This document shows, one piece after another, positions 50,209 to 59,938 of a stretch of DNA of 64,000 nt (positions within the stretch are counted from its first letter, which is position 1; each line of letters starts with the position of its first letter). A program made the position numbers and the translations under genes. The stretch is taken from the NCBI RefSeq assembly GCF_002157855.1, contig NZ_CP020880.1:2418001-2482000 (forward strand). Reading direction: 5' to 3'. The notes beneath the pieces were generated by a model, which made no database searches, had not been told where the DNA came from, and was given only the letters and a program-made list of their open reading frames with translations. The stretch comes from Sutcliffiella horikoshii (GTDB taxonomy: Bacteria > Bacillota > Bacilli > Bacillales > Bacillaceae_I).

Positions 50209-51383
50209 TCCTTCAAAGCCGCTCTTTCATTTTTAGTTTCCTCATAAATCAAAGCCATTTCCATGTCTGACAGTATCTCGGAGATCCACTTACCTCGTTT
50301 TCCTCCTGCCAGTTCCATCAAGTCATGACCATCAAAAACAATATCTTTCAAACTGTAAATTGGCAGGTTCTCAAATAATTCATATATCTTCTTTTTAGAA
50401 GTATCTTCGTCCAAGCCTAGCACAACCATCACTTGATGTGCTTCTAAGGACCGTTCAAGTCCTGCTCTGTATACAAATTCACTCTGCCAGTCCTGGTGCT
50501 GGATTTTATCCATAAGCAGTAGATTTTCTGCAACCGACTTAACGATTTTCTTTGGTAGTTTCCAGCTCACTAAGAAATCTTCCACTTCTGCCTTGTCAAT
50601 CTTCAAACCATATGCCAATACAGTCCAAACGGGAGATCGATTGTTAAGACGATATAGCGGCACATCCCCTAGTTTCAGCAATTGCTCCTTTTTCCCATCT
50701 AGTAGGGGGAGGAATGAATGAAGGCCTGTGGCAACCAACAGTTCTAAGCCAAACTTTACTCCTTGTCCAAGAATGAGCTTTTCCATTTCTATCGTCTTTC
50801 TTTCAATAGAAACGTTCTCAAGCAATGCATTGTCTGCTTGAATCCCCAAGAAGGTTTCCGCTTCTAAAGAAAAAGACAATTGACTGGCAAAGCGGACAGC
50901 CCGAAGCATCCTCAAGGCATCCTCCCTGAATCGGTCCTTTGCCTTACCTACGGTTCGAATAACTTGCCTATTGATGTCTTTCTCTCCATCAAATGGATCG
51001 ATAATTTTGCCGTGTTTATTCATCGCAATTGCATTCATTGTGAAATCTCTTCGTTTCAAATCTTCCTCTAAGCTCTTTACAAAGATCACTTCATCTGGAT
51101 GACGATTATCTGTATAGTTTCCATCTGTACGAAACGTTGTCACTTCATAGCTTTCTTGCTCTGTCGTGATGACAATGATTGTTCCATGTTCCGCACCGAC
51201 ATCAACCGTCTTTGGAAAGATGGCTTGTATTTCTTCTGGAGTGGCGGAAGTGGCAATATCGATATCCCCTATCGCTCTGTCCATCAGGGTATCCCGAACA
51301 GAGCCTCCCACAAAGTAAGCTTCATGTCCGTTCTCTTCTAAACGCTCTATGATTTCAATTCCTTGTTGGAAGGCTATGTTCAT
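50166..51383 (-). CDS. cca: CCA-adding tRNA nucleotidyltransferase
   Basis: A 405-residue class II CCA-adding enzyme. YFVGGSVRDTLMDR and GDIDIATSATPEEI form the nucleotidyltransferase motif with two catalytic carboxylates. RDFTMNAIAMN is motif B/C, and EDALRMLRAVRFASQL is the conserved neck. It rebuilds the 3' CCA of tRNAs. It lies 16 bases after bshA and overlaps birA, in the order known from B. subtilis. Confidence 0.95.
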   Translation of the reverse strand: MNIAFQQGIEIIERLEENGHEAYFVGGSVRDTLMDRAIGDIDIATSATPEEIQAIFPKTVDVGAEHGTIIVITTEQESYEVTTFRTDGNYTDNRHPDEVIFVKSLEEDLKRRDFTMNAIAMNKHGKIIDPFDGEKDINRQVIRTVGKAKDRFREDALRMLRAVRFASQLSFSLEAETFLGIQADNALLENVSIERKTIEMEKLILGQGVKFGLELLVATGLHSFLPLLDGKKEQLLKLGDVPLYRLNNRSPVWTVLAYGLKIDKAEVEDFLVSWKLPKKIVKSVAENLLLMDKIQHQDWQSEFVYRAGLERSLEAHQVMVVLGLDEDTSKKKIYELFENLPIYSLKDIVFDGHDLMELAGGKRGKWISEILSDMEMALIYEETKNERAALKEWVYNWLQKYDRDY

Positions 51384-51399
51384 CGTTACTCCCCCGTTT

Positions 51400-52533
51400 T
51401 CATCCCTCGTGCTTAATCAATTGTTTATACATATCTTCATACTGCTCGACTATTCTTTGGGAACTGAAATGCTCTTTTACTCTTGAAATAGCATTTTCAG
51501 CAAATTCTTTATGAAGGGCTGCATTATCCAATATTGTTACCGCATTTTTTGCTATATCTTCCACATCTCCAACATCACTTAAGTATCCGGTTACTCCGTC
51601 GTCTATCACCTCTGGTATTCCACCAATCTTGGTGCCTACAGAAGGAACGCCGCACGCCATTGCTTCTAATAACACCAGTCCAAAGCTCTCTTTTTCAGAT
51701 AAAAGAAGCATAAGGTCGCTGATAGAGTATAAGTCCTCAAGGTTTTCTTGCTTTCCTAAAAATAGAACCTTATCTTTCAACCCAAGTTCTTTCACTAGAT
51801 TACAGACTACTGAAATTTCGGGTCCATCTCCAACAAGAAGCAACTTGGATGGGACCTGCTTTTCAATAAGATGGAATGATTTCACAACATCCTGCACTCT
51901 CTTTACCTTCCGGAAATTGGACACATGGATGACAACTTTTTCATCATCAGATATGCCGTATTGTGTTTTTAGGTCTTGCGTATCCTTTTTCGAATATACA
52001 CGCTCATCAATGAAGTTATAGACAGTCTGAATGGCCTTTTTTGGCTGCAGTAGGTCATATGTCTGTTGTACTAGTGACTCAGATACCGCCGTTACCACAT
52101 CCGACCCTTCAATTCCGAAGCGAATCATATCGTTTAATGAAGGATCGTACCCTAGAACTGTTATATCTGTCCCATGTAAGGTGGTCACTATTTTCAATTG
52201 ATCATCTGTCATTTTTTTCGCCAAATAAGCACAAACGGCATGTGGAATCGCATAGTGTACATGCAGAAGGTCTAATTTTTCCCTTTTTGCCACTTCTGCC
52301 ATTTTGCTTGCTAAGGCCAAGTCATATGGCGGGTATTGGAAGACAGAGTACTGATTCACCTGTACTTCATGATAATAAATATTGCTATACACTTTATTTA
52401 ATCTAAAAGGCATACTCGAGGAGATGAAGTGAATTTCATGCCCCTTTTCCGCCAAAAGTTTCCCTAATTCCGTTGCAATTACTCCAGATCCCCCTACGGT
52501 CGGATAACAGGTAATGCCTATTTTCAATTTCAA
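51400..52533 (-). CDS. bshA: N-acetylglucosaminyl-malate synthase BshA
   Basis: A 377-residue GT-B fold glycosyltransferase (family GT4). It begins [20 protein letters not shown] and has [17 protein letters not shown] and the [19 protein letters not shown] donor-binding motif. It makes GlcNAc-malate, the first step of bacillithiol synthesis. The start follows directly after the bshB1 stop, so both bacillithiol steps are cotranscribed. Confidence 0.95.
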   Translation of the reverse strand: MKLKIGITCYPTVGGSGVIATELGKLLAEKGHEIHFISSSMPFRLNKVYSNIYYHEVQVNQYSVFQYPPYDLALASKMAEVAKREKLDLLHVHYAIPHAVCAYLAKKMTDDQLKIVTTLHGTDITVLGYDPSLNDMIRFGIEGSDVVTAVSESLVQQTYDLLQPKKAIQTVYNFIDERVYSKKDTQDLKTQYGISDDEKVVIHVSNFRKVKRVQDVVKSFHLIEKQVPSKLLLVGDGPEISVVCNLVKELGLKDKVLFLGKQENLEDLYSISDLMLLLSEKESFGLVLLEAMACGVPSVGTKIGGIPEVIDDGVTGYLSDVGDVEDIAKNAVTILDNAALHKEFAENAISRVKEHFSSQRIVEQYEDMYKQLIKHEG

Positions 52534-53244
52534 TTAAATCCCACCTAGTAAATCATAATTTAGGACAAGTGGTCCTTTGGCAAAAAAGCCTTCCGCGTAC
52601 GTGGAGCCGATTTGCTTGCCATATGCCCGTTCGCGGCTTATGACTGCGTCCACGTATCCATTGGTAAGCGGCGTATCGACTCCATCTTTATCTTTCTCGA
52701 ATTGACTGGTATAGGCTTGGAGAGCCAATGCTTTTTTGTTTATTTGATCAGATATATCTATGTAAAATTCGGGTTTATTCATCCCATTTATTTGATAAAA
52801 ATAAAGGTTTTCTGGTTTATGTGCCTTTTGGTTCTTCCCGTCTCCCACCATTCTGACTCCAGAAGAAAAGACTGCTTCTTCCACTAGCTTAGCGCAATTC
52901 CCATGGTCAGGATGTCGGTCCTCATGATAAGGCGCAAAGATTATTCGCGGCCTGTAAGTTCGAATAACAGAAATGATCTCGGTTATGTATTCTTCTTTCA
53001 GATATAAGCCTCTATCCGGCAGGGAAAGCTGAATAAGTTCATCCAGTTCCAGTATACCTGCGGCCTTGGCTGCTTCCTTCTGGCGTATTTCCACGGTTCC
53101 ATTGGATGATTTCTCTGCATGAGTCAAATTACAAATACCGATTCTAAAACCTTTTTCTTTTAGCTTGGCAAGGGTCCCTGCCATACCGATTTCTACATCA
53201 TCGGGGTGTGCCCCAAAAGCCAGGATGTCTAATGGTTCAGTCAT
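52534..53244 (-). CDS. bshB1: N-acetylglucosaminyl-malate deacetylase BshB1
   Basis: A 236-residue zinc deacetylase of the LmbE/PIG-L family. [15 protein letters not shown] supplies metal ligands and the catalytic Asp, and [13 protein letters not shown] supplies another His. It removes acetate from GlcNAc-malate in bacillithiol synthesis. I choose ATG 53244, which overlaps the mgsA stop by eight bases. A longer frame to 53307 would invade mgsA. Confidence 0.94.
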   Translation of the reverse strand: MTEPLDILAFGAHPDDVEIGMAGTLAKLKEKGFRIGICNLTHAEKSSNGTVEIRQKEAAKAAGILELDELIQLSLPDRGLYLKEEYITEIISVIRTYRPRIIFAPYHEDRHPDHGNCAKLVEEAVFSSGVRMVGDGKNQKAHKPENLYFYQINGMNKPEFYIDISDQINKKALALQAYTSQFEKDKDGVDTPLTNGYVDAVISRERAYGKQIGSTYAEGFFAKGPLVLNYDLLGGI

Positions 53245-53656
53245 GACTTTCCGCCTCTTTACCGTGTACAATTTCTCTCCAGCTAAGTTCTCCTCTTGCA
53301 AGGCCATGAATTAAAATCTCCGCGGTTCCCATATTGGTTGCCAGTGGGATGGAATATACGTCACATAAACGAAGCAATGCTGTCACATCCGGTTCATGAG
53401 GTTGAGCAGTCAATGGATCACGGAAGAAAATCACCAAATCCATTTTATTTTGGGCTATCATAGCACCAATTTCTTGATCCCCACCAAGTGGTCCGGACTT
53501 AAATCTATAAATTGAAAGACCTGTAGCCTCTGCAATTCTAAGGCCGGTTGTACCTGTCGCAAAAATCTCATGCTTTTCCAAGATGGTTTTATAAGCCGTA
53601 GCAAATTGTATCATATCCGGTTTTTTCTTATCGTGTGCAATTAATGCTATCTTCAT
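53237..53656 (-). CDS. mgsA: Methylglyoxal synthase
   Basis: A 139-residue enzyme converting dihydroxyacetone phosphate to methylglyoxal and phosphate. The phosphate-binding GTTGLRI and the [17 protein letters not shown] stretch are present, and the catalytic Asp lies in [20 protein letters not shown]. It follows dapB after 13 bases. Its product is a toxin detoxified with bacillithiol, whose genes follow in the same operon. Confidence 0.95.
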   Translation of the reverse strand: MKIALIAHDKKKPDMIQFATAYKTILEKHEIFATGTTGLRIAEATGLSIYRFKSGPLGGDQEIGAMIAQNKMDLVIFFRDPLTAQPHEPDVTALLRLCDVYSIPLATNMGTAEILIHGLARGELSWREIVHGKEAESHD

Positions 53657-53669
53657 GACAGTTCCCCCG

Positions 53670-54473
53670 TTACTCGATAATATTTTCCAAGCCGTACACT
53701 AACTCTTCCAAATTCATGATTGTTTCCACAGACAATTTGACCCCAGACATGAAGCTTGCACGATTGTAAGAATCATGGCGAATTGTCAAGGATTGTCCTT
53801 CTCCCCCAAACATCACTTCTTGGTGTGCTACAAGTCCAGGCAATCTGACACTATGAATGCGAATTCCGTCTTTCGTTTCTGCTCCTCTTGCCCCTTGAAT
53901 TGTTTCCTCTTCCTCCGGATGGCCTTGGCGTTTTGGCTCACGCGTTTTGGAAATAAGTTCTGCTGTCTTTATCGCTGTACCTGATGGAGCATCCAATTTT
54001 CTGTCATGGTGCAATTCCATGATTTCCACGTCTTGAAAATGCTTCGCTGCCATTTGGGCAAATTTCATCATTAAGATAGCTCCTACCGCAAAGTTTGGTG
54101 CAATGATGACACCAACTTTTTTGGATGCTGCAAGGTCTTTAAGTTCTTTAAGCTCTTCTTCATTAAAGCCTGTCGTCCCAACTACGGGGCGAATCCCATA
54201 TTCCACCGCAAGTTTCGTATTAATCTTTCCAATCTCAGGAGTGGTAAGGTCTATGAGTACATCTGCTTCCACTTCTTGAAAACAGGTTCTTGGGTCATAG
54301 TAAATTGGGGCATCAATGTTAGGGAACCCTTCTACTTCAGACAGTAGTTTGCCTTCATTCACTCTGTCTAGGCAAGCAACCAACTGAAAGTGTTCTGTGT
54401 TATGTATTAAATCTACTGCTTCTTTTCCCATCCGTCCACGTGGGCCCGCAAGAATGATCTTGATGTTTTTCAT
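53670..54473 (-). CDS. dapB: 4-hydroxy-tetrahydrodipicolinate reductase
   Basis: A 267-residue NAD(P)H enzyme of the lysine/diaminopimelate pathway, which also feeds dipicolinate in spores. The N-terminal GPRGRMGKE is the nucleotide-binding loop, and [10 protein letters not shown] follows. [20 protein letters not shown] is the DapB signature with catalytic His and Lys. It overlaps ypjD by one base. Confidence 0.96.
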   Translation of the reverse strand: MKNIKIILAGPRGRMGKEAVDLIHNTEHFQLVACLDRVNEGKLLSEVEGFPNIDAPIYYDPRTCFQEVEADVLIDLTTPEIGKINTKLAVEYGIRPVVGTTGFNEEELKELKDLAASKKVGVIIAPNFAVGAILMMKFAQMAAKHFQDVEIMELHHDRKLDAPSGTAIKTAELISKTREPKRQGHPEEEETIQGARGAETKDGIRIHSVRLPGLVAHQEVMFGGEGQSLTIRHDSYNRASFMSGVKLSVETIMNLEELVYGLENIIE

Positions 54474-54817
54474 TATTTCCCTTCCTCCTCAATCCTTGTC
54501 CATCTATCTTTATCTCTCGTTTGAAACTTTTCCATCACACGGTCGTGTGCTTCCTGTAAATCTATATTAAGAGAATTGGCGAAGCAGATCATGACAAACA
54601 GCATATCACCTAATTCTTCTTCCACCGTATTTTCTTTCTCTGTACTTTTTTTCGGCTTTTCCCCGTAATAGTGATTAACTTCCCTGGACAACTCTCCAAG
54701 TTCTTCTGTCATCCTCGCAAGCATCGCTAACGGACTGAAATAACCTTCTTTAAATTGGGAAATATAATTGTCAACTTCCTTTTGCATTTCTTGCATCGTT
54801 TTTTCACTCATGCACAT
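54473..54817 (-). CDS. ypjD: MazG-like nucleotide pyrophosphohydrolase YpjD
   Basis: A 114-residue all-helical NTP pyrophosphohydrolase of the MazG superfamily. The metal-binding ExxE and ExxD pairs are in [12 protein letters not shown] and [11 protein letters not shown]. Substrate is probably a non-canonical or canonical NTP; this is not defined by sequence. It is the first gene of the ypjD-dapB-mgsA-bshB1-bshA-cca-birA run. ATG at 54817 or the third codon (ATG) is possible. Confidence 0.9.
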   Translation of the reverse strand: MCMSEKTMQEMQKEVDNYISQFKEGYFSPLAMLARMTEELGELSREVNHYYGEKPKKSTEKENTVEEELGDMLFVMICFANSLNIDLQEAHDRVMEKFQTRDKDRWTRIEEEGK

Positions 54818-54899
54818 GTCACCTCACCCTATCATGTTAGCTAAAACCTTATCATTTGACAAATGATTGAGCTTGATTTATTGAAACACGCAACACCCT

Positions 54900-55028
54900 C
54901 CTGACGATTGTAGTGCAAGGTGTGACACTCCGGCGGGAGGTAGCGGTAGACTTGAGACCCCGCAGGTAAAGCCGAGGAGGCTCAAGCAGAGCCCCGCGGA
55001 AAGGGAACACCTGGAACGAAATCGACAG
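54900..55028 (+). repeat. Dispersed ~125-bp repeat, copy E
   Basis: Bounded by CCTG and CAGG around GACGATT and AATCGAC. Internal blocks are CTCCGGCGGGAGGTAGCGG, CTTGAGACCCCGCAGG, GAGGAGGCTCAAGC and GCGGAAAGGGAACACCTGG. It lies between divergent ypjD and the YitT-like gene. The flanking ~110 bases on each side hold the promoters, which I could not place with confidence. Confidence 0.85.
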
Positions 55029-55140
55029 GAAGTGATAGGCAAAACAAATAATAAGCCTAATCCTTTATCTCATTTACTTATCTTCTTCTTGTCTATTATA
55101 ATAGAGAGGTTGTAAACTATCTAGGTCTTGGAGGTTCATC

Positions 55141-56016
55141 ATGTTAAAAGGCTTGAAAATAAAAAATATTATCTACATACTAATCGGTTCTGCCATTTTC
55201 GCATTTGGTCTTGTCAACTTCAACATGCAAAACAATCTAGCAGAAGGCGGCTTTACCGGTATCACACTACTTTTATACTTTCTTTTCCGGTTCGATCCTT
55301 CCTATACTAACCTTCTCCTTAACATCCCTATATTTTTCATTGGGTGGAAGCTACTAGGAAGAAATACGTTTTTTTACACACTGATTGGGACGTTCAGCTT
55401 GTCTTTATTTTTATGGATATTCCAAAGAGTCCCTTTAATGTTCCCTCCTCTTGAGAATGACTTAACTTTGGCAGCGTTGTTTGCAGGAGTGTTCATCGGG
55501 ATAGGATTGGGGATTATTTTCCGATACGGAGGAACTACAGGCGGCGTGGACATTATCGCACGGCTTGCGCACAAATATATTGGCTGGAGTATGGGAAAAG
55601 CAATGTTCATGTTTGATGCTGTTGTGATTGTGCTTTCATTGATTATGTACTTAACTTACCAGGAAGCGATGTACACACTTGTTGCTGTGTTTGTTGCCGC
55701 CCGTGTAATTGATTTTATGCAAGAGGGAGCATATGCGGCTAAAGGGGCAACCATTATTTCTGAAAAGAATGAAGAGATTGCATCCAAAGTACATGAGGAA
55801 ATGGACCGTGGTGTGACTATATTGCGTGGACAAGGCTCCTTTTCAAAGGTCGAACGCAATGTATTGTATTGTGTTGTTGCCAAAAATGAGCTGGTAAAGT
55901 TGAAAAATGTCATCACTTCTGTTGATCCGCATGCGTTTGTTGCGGTCAGTGATGTACATGACGTGCTTGGGGAAGGCTTTACGTTGGATGAGAATAAGAA
56001 TCCGGTGGAGCGATAA
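55141..56016 (+). CDS. ypjC: YitT family membrane protein (YpjC-like)
   Basis: A 291-residue protein. Five to six membrane segments (residues ~10-200; FGLVNFNMQNNLAEGGFTGI and GLGIIFRYGGTTGGVDIIAR) are followed by a C-terminal DUF2179 domain (KGATIISEKNEEIASKVHEE and GVTILRGQGSFSK). The B. subtilis homologue in this place is ypjC. The transport substrate is unknown. TTGGAGGTTCATC precedes the ATG. It is transcribed opposite to the flanking genes. Confidence 0.85.
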   Translation: MLKGLKIKNIIYILIGSAIFAFGLVNFNMQNNLAEGGFTGITLLLYFLFRFDPSYTNLLLNIPIFFIGWKLLGRNTFFYTLIGTFSLSLFLWIFQRVPLMFPPLENDLTLAALFAGVFIGIGLGIIFRYGGTTGGVDIIARLAHKYIGWSMGKAMFMFDAVVIVLSLIMYLTYQEAMYTLVAVFVAARVIDFMQEGAYAAKGATIISEKNEEIASKVHEEMDRGVTILRGQGSFSKVERNVLYCVVAKNELVKLKNVITSVDPHAFVAVSDVHDVLGEGFTLDENKNPVER

Positions 56017-56021
56017 TATTA

Positions 56022-56095
56022 ATACATGAGAGGTCTTTGTATGAAGACCTCTCTTCTTCGGATTTCTTGCTTTAGAGGTCTTCATAGTCACATCG
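56022..56095 (+). terminator. Terminator-like hairpin related to the 52-bp repeats
   Basis: GAGAGGTCTT pairs with AAGACCTCTC around TGTATG, followed by TTCTTCGG and a second GAGGTCTTCAT. The sequence resembles one isolated unit of the GAAGAC arrays, placed just after the YitT-like stop codon. Confidence 0.55.
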
Positions 56096-56100
56096 AACAA

Positions 56101-56131
56101 AATAAAGCAGCCTGCTCACACAGGCTGCTTC
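56101..56131 (-). terminator. Intrinsic terminator of the zinc metallopeptidase gene
   Basis: AAGCAGCCTG pairs with CAGGCTGCTT around a 6-nt loop and is followed on the minus strand by TATTTTG. Confidence 0.8.
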
Positions 56132-56137
56132 CAAAAT

Positions 56138-56842
56138 CTATTCCCTACTACCCAAATAAATCAAAATAAACCTCACAAGCTCCGCCACTGCCACAGCAGC
56201 AGCTGCCACATAGGTCAATGCCGCGGCATTCAGTACCTTCTTCGTTTCCCGTTCCTCATTATTATTAATGATTCCAAGCGACACCACTTGATCCATCGCC
56301 CGGTTGGAAGCGTCGAACTCAACAGGCAGGGTGACCAGCTGAAACAGCACCGCAGCCGCCATAAAGATGATCCCGACAAGAATCAGGTTACTCGCACCGA
56401 AGATAATCCCGGCGAAAATCAAGAAAAATGACATATTCGATCCAAGACTTGCAACCGGTACTAACGAATGACGAAACCGTAAAAACGCATAATTCTGATT
56501 GTCCTGAATGGCGTGGCCAACTTCGTGAGCAGCAATTGCCGCACCAGCAATGGAATTACCATGATAATTATGGGATGACAATCTGATGGTTTTTGAGCGA
56601 GGATCATAATGGTCCGTCAAATGACCCCTGGTCTCTTCCACCCTCACATCGTGAATTCCGTTATCATGTAATATTCTCCTAGCAACCTCTGCCCCCGGCA
56701 TTCCGGATGAGGAAGCGACTTTAGAATACCTTTTATATGCGTTTTTCACTCTTGACTGCGCCCATAATGGGACAATCAGTAAAAATGCAAAGTAGATTAG
56801 ATACATTCCCAATCCCATTAGTAAGTCCCTCCTTAGCTTCAT
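56138..56842 (-). CDS. Membrane zinc metallopeptidase (YugP-like)
   Basis: A 234-residue membrane protein of the YugP-type neutral zinc metallopeptidase family. The N-terminal helix is followed by the HEVGH zinc motif at residues 106-110 (AIAAHEVGHAIQD), a segment of membrane helices (~125-175), and the LPVEFDASNRAM sequence typical of the family. Substrates are unknown. In B. subtilis yugP lies elsewhere, so its presence between ypjC and ypjB is a local difference. It has its own terminator. Confidence 0.88.
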   Translation of the reverse strand: MKLRRDLLMGLGMYLIYFAFLLIVPLWAQSRVKNAYKRYSKVASSSGMPGAEVARRILHDNGIHDVRVEETRGHLTDHYDPRSKTIRLSSHNYHGNSIAGAAIAAHEVGHAIQDNQNYAFLRFRHSLVPVASLGSNMSFFLIFAGIIFGASNLILVGIIFMAAAVLFQLVTLPVEFDASNRAMDQVVSLGIINNNEERETKKVLNAAALTYVAAAAVAVAELVRFILIYLGSRE

Positions 56843-56903
56843 ATCACATAGCTAAATGTAGTCTTCCTATTAGGATTATTTTATTTGCTTTATTTTATCC
56901 CTG

Positions 56904-57701
56904 TCAATCTTTAAGCTTTTTCCTCATCTCGAGCTTTTTTGCCCCAAGGTATTTACGGAAGGCGACATAGGACAATGTTAATAAAATAAAGCTCCCTGTT
57001 GAAATCATGACCCATAAGAACGACGGATCTGTTTCGTCTTCTTTAAGCTCTTTAAAAAGTGCTTTAAGATCGGCTTCAATAACCTGCATATCATCAAATT
57101 CCTCTGAATGAGATAGCAAAGCCTCCCTGTTTTTATCCAAATAATCAATATGGGCATCGACTTTTTGTATATGCTCTGGCTTAACATCCATCCTAACACT
57201 AGGATGAATCATATCGTATTCCAATAACAGTCTTCGATATAATGCTTCATACGTATCACTGTCCCTGGTATCAACAGAATCCTTCAATTGTTGAAATGTC
57301 ATGATAAGAGGATCTTCCATCTCCACCCACATCGGCTGGTGCTCGGATGTCATGGCATCTACTGCCAAACGGAGTCTAATGATTGCCCTAACTTTTTCTT
57401 CATGTGGAAGAAGTGTGTCACTGAGGGAGGCCATTGATTGTTGATGAACCACAGAAATAATCCTTACTTCATCAGGGGGAATCTGCTGGTTCGTTACCAT
57501 CAGCTTAGTAAATTCATCAGAAAAAATATCCAGCAGGTTGTGTGCTTCTACATATCTTTCCGTTTTTACAAGCTGTAGAGCATCATCCATTATAAAGTTC
57601 AGGGCAAAGGGCTCCAAAGTTTCATGAGAGTGTGCTTTTATACCTGTCGGGAAAATAAGTAAAAATAATAGTATGGCTACTATAAGTTTTTTTGCTTTCA
57701 T
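56904..57701 (-). CDS. ypjB: Sporulation protein YpjB
   Basis: A 265-residue secreted-anchored protein. A signal peptide (KKLIVAILLFLLIFPTGIKA) starts it, the ~200-residue extracytoplasmic part is helical, and a C-terminal membrane anchor ends it (WVMISTGSFILLTLSYVAF) with a basic tail. It matches the YpjB family annotated as sporulation protein. Molecular role unknown. It lies downstream of ypjA on the same strand. AGGGACAAGCG precedes the ATG. Confidence 0.82.
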   Translation of the reverse strand: MKAKKLIVAILLFLLIFPTGIKAHSHETLEPFALNFIMDDALQLVKTERYVEAHNLLDIFSDEFTKLMVTNQQIPPDEVRIISVVHQQSMASLSDTLLPHEEKVRAIIRLRLAVDAMTSEHQPMWVEMEDPLIMTFQQLKDSVDTRDSDTYEALYRRLLLEYDMIHPSVRMDVKPEHIQKVDAHIDYLDKNREALLSHSEEFDDMQVIEADLKALFKELKEDETDPSFLWVMISTGSFILLTLSYVAFRKYLGAKKLEMRKKLKD

Positions 57702-57760
57702 CGCTTGTCCCTCCCATATTCTCTACTACATGTTATGAGAGGGTGGACAAGGTTAGAACA

Positions 57761-58360
57761 TTAATCCATGCTCAGCTTCATTCTACTTTTTCGTAAAGAG
57801 AAATAATACGCGACGCCAATGGAAAATATACTTAACCAAAAAGTGAAATAGCCAATCTGAGGCAAATATTTCATCAAGCTTCCGTACCAAGGCATCATTT
57901 TAAATACATAGTCTATAACATCATTATGTAAAGTCCAAATTCCTGCGGCAACAAGATGCCATAGTCTGAAACGATAATACGGACTATACAGCACTCCTTG
58001 CACAGCCATCGCTCCATGGGAAACAATCAGCATATATCCCTCTATCGGCAAATAGCCAGTTTCCATGAGCGTTAATATATTCATCACTACAGCCCATATT
58101 CCATACTTCACTAGCGTAATAATCGCTAACGCCTCAAACAGCTTGAAATTCCTTTTTAAAATAAAACCTGCTAAGACAAAACAGAAAAAGAGGCTTGCCG
58201 TAGGACTATCTGGGACAAAAATAAGAAAGATAGCTGGAGTTTCTGCTAATTGATAGCCATACCATATGTACCCATAGATGGTGCCAAGAACGTTAATGAT
58301 TAGCACCAGCCATAGCATTACCGGCGTCTTTAATAAATGTATAAACCAAGTTAACATCAT
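57761..58360 (-). CDS. ypjA: DUF1405 membrane protein YpjA
   Basis: A 199-residue polytopic membrane protein (about six helices) of the YpjA/DUF1405 family. FVPDSPTASLFFCFVLAGF and IEGYMLIVSHGAMAVQGVLY are conserved segments. There are several charged or His residues in the helices (YRFRLWHLVAAGIWTLHNDV). Function is unknown. Its constant position downstream of qcrABC hints at respiration or spore function, which is inference. It is separated from qcrC by a terminator. Confidence 0.85.
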   Translation of the reverse strand: MMLTWFIHLLKTPVMLWLVLIINVLGTIYGYIWYGYQLAETPAIFLIFVPDSPTASLFFCFVLAGFILKRNFKLFEALAIITLVKYGIWAVVMNILTLMETGYLPIEGYMLIVSHGAMAVQGVLYSPYYRFRLWHLVAAGIWTLHNDVIDYVFKMMPWYGSLMKYLPQIGYFTFWLSIFSIGVAYYFSLRKSRMKLSMD

Positions 58361-58394
58361 GTTTCCTCACTTTTTTTATTGATGTTTCCATTAT

Positions 58395-58424
58395 ACAAAA
58401 AAGCTGGCTAAATTAGCCAGCTTC
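58395..58424 (-). terminator. Intrinsic terminator of qcrABC
   Basis: AAGCTGGCTAA pairs with TTAGCCAGCTT with a minimal loop and is followed on the minus strand by TTTTGTATAA. Confidence 0.85.
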
Positions 58425-58428
58425 ATTG

Positions 58429-59223
58429 TTATTCTGCTTCTGCAGCTTTTTCATTCATTTCAACTAAGTAGTCACCTAGGATTTTAAGTTCTTCGTCTGA
58501 ACCTTTGAAAATCCCAGCTCCCATATCACCTTGACCTTCTACTGCAATCTTCTGATAATCTTCAGATGCATAGTCAGGGTTGTCTAATAAGGATGGAGCT
58601 ACACCAGGGCTACCTTGCAAGTTGTTAGCATGGCAAGAAAGACAGGTGTTTTCTTGAAGAATCAAGTAACCTTCTGCATTCTCATCAATTTCAACCGCAA
58701 GTTCGTCTCTAATCTCACCTTGTTCTGCCGCAGCTTCCCAGTCATGAGAATCTACAGACTGCCAAGTTAAGAAGAAGATTGAAGCAATACCAAGTAGCAT
58801 AAGACCAGTTGCGATTGGACGCTTACTTGGGCGACGCTCAGGACCACGGTCTAAGAACGGAGCAAGTAGCAATGCACCAAACGCAAGACCAGGCATAATC
58901 ATTGCACCAATAACCGTGTATGGTCCAGCTGCATAACGATATTTAAGTAGTTCGTATAAGAATAAAAAGTACCAGTCTGGTAACGGGATATACGCAGTAT
59001 CAGTAGGATCTGCGATACGCTCTAATGGTGATTGGTGAGCGACAGTCAGGCATAGGAATGCGATTAGGAAAACCGCACCAACCATCCATTCTTTTAGCAA
59101 GAAGTTTGGCCAGAATGCTTCCGTTTTACCAGGAAACTCGGAATAGTCTTTTGGAATATTAGGTTTGCGTACTGCCGGGACACGCGAGTCACCAACAAAC
59201 TTCATACCTTTTCCTCTATGCAT
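58429..59223 (-). CDS. qcrC: Menaquinol:cytochrome c reductase cytochrome b/c subunit QcrC
   Basis: A 264-residue fusion of cytochrome b subunit IV with a cytochrome c domain, typical of Bacillus bc complexes. Membrane helices lie at ~48-65, 105-122 and 138-155. PLPDWYFLFLYELLKY is the quinol-site PDWY region. The heme c motif is CLSCH at 194-198. It ends the qcrA-qcrB-qcrC operon, 37 bases after qcrB. GGAGGGGAACCTAT precedes the ATG. Confidence 0.95.
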   Translation of the reverse strand: MHRGKGMKFVGDSRVPAVRKPNIPKDYSEFPGKTEAFWPNFLLKEWMVGAVFLIAFLCLTVAHQSPLERIADPTDTAYIPLPDWYFLFLYELLKYRYAAGPYTVIGAMIMPGLAFGALLLAPFLDRGPERRPSKRPIATGLMLLGIASIFFLTWQSVDSHDWEAAAEQGEIRDELAVEIDENAEGYLILQENTCLSCHANNLQGSPGVAPSLLDNPDYASEDYQKIAVEGQGDMGAGIFKGSDEELKILGDYLVEMNEKAAEAE

Positions 59224-59260
59224 ATAGGTTCCCCTCCTTTGTTATCAAAAATAATGAATC

Positions 59261-59935
59261 TTATAGCGGTCCAGAAATACCTTGCTTACGAATCATGACA
59301 AAGTGAGCACCCATCAAGCCGAATAGAGCTGCAGGTAAGAAGAATACATGAATCGCAAAGAAACGAGTCAGTGTTTGCGCACCAACAATTTCAGGATGTC
59401 CAGCAAGTAACGTTTTCACCATATCTCCTATTAAAGGAGTTGCAGCGGCGATCTCTAACCCTACTTTTGTAGCAAATAATGCTTTCATATCCCAAGGTAA
59501 TAGGTAACCTGTAAAACCAAGACCTAACATGATGAAGAAGATAAGTACTCCTACCACCCAGTTAAGTTCACGTGGTTTTTTATATGCACCTTGGAAGAAA
59601 ACACGTAGTGTATGTAAAAACATCATTACGATAACTAAACTCGCTCCCCAGTGGTGCATACCGCGTACGATTTGACCGAACGCAACTTCATTTTGTAAGT
59701 AATAAACGGATTCCCACGCATTTTTAATGTCTGGAACATAGTACATAGTCAGGAACATACCTGATAGTACTTGGATAACTGTTACGAAGAACGTCAATCC
59801 ACCAAAGCAATAAACGAATGCGGAGAAGTGATGTGCTGGGTTTACGTGCTCAGGTACCTCGTGGTCCGCAATATCGCGCCACATCGGCGTAATATCTAAT
59901 CGTTCGTCAACCCAGTCATAAATCTTATTTAACAA
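59261..59935 (-). CDS. qcrB: Menaquinol:cytochrome c reductase cytochrome b subunit QcrB
   Basis: A 224-residue cytochrome b6-type subunit. Four membrane helices carry the paired heme-binding histidines (RGMHHWGASLVIVMMFLHTL and FFAIHVFFLPAALFGLMGAH). GYLLPWDMKALFAT is the conserved PW-type region near the quinone sites. It starts three bases after the qcrA stop. With QcrA and QcrC it forms the complex III of this organism. Confidence 0.96.
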   Translation of the reverse strand: MLNKIYDWVDERLDITPMWRDIADHEVPEHVNPAHHFSAFVYCFGGLTFFVTVIQVLSGMFLTMYYVPDIKNAWESVYYLQNEVAFGQIVRGMHHWGASLVIVMMFLHTLRVFFQGAYKKPRELNWVVGVLIFFIMLGLGFTGYLLPWDMKALFATKVGLEIAAATPLIGDMVKTLLAGHPEIVGAQTLTRFFAIHVFFLPAALFGLMGAHFVMIRKQGISGPL

Positions 59936-59938
59936 TTA

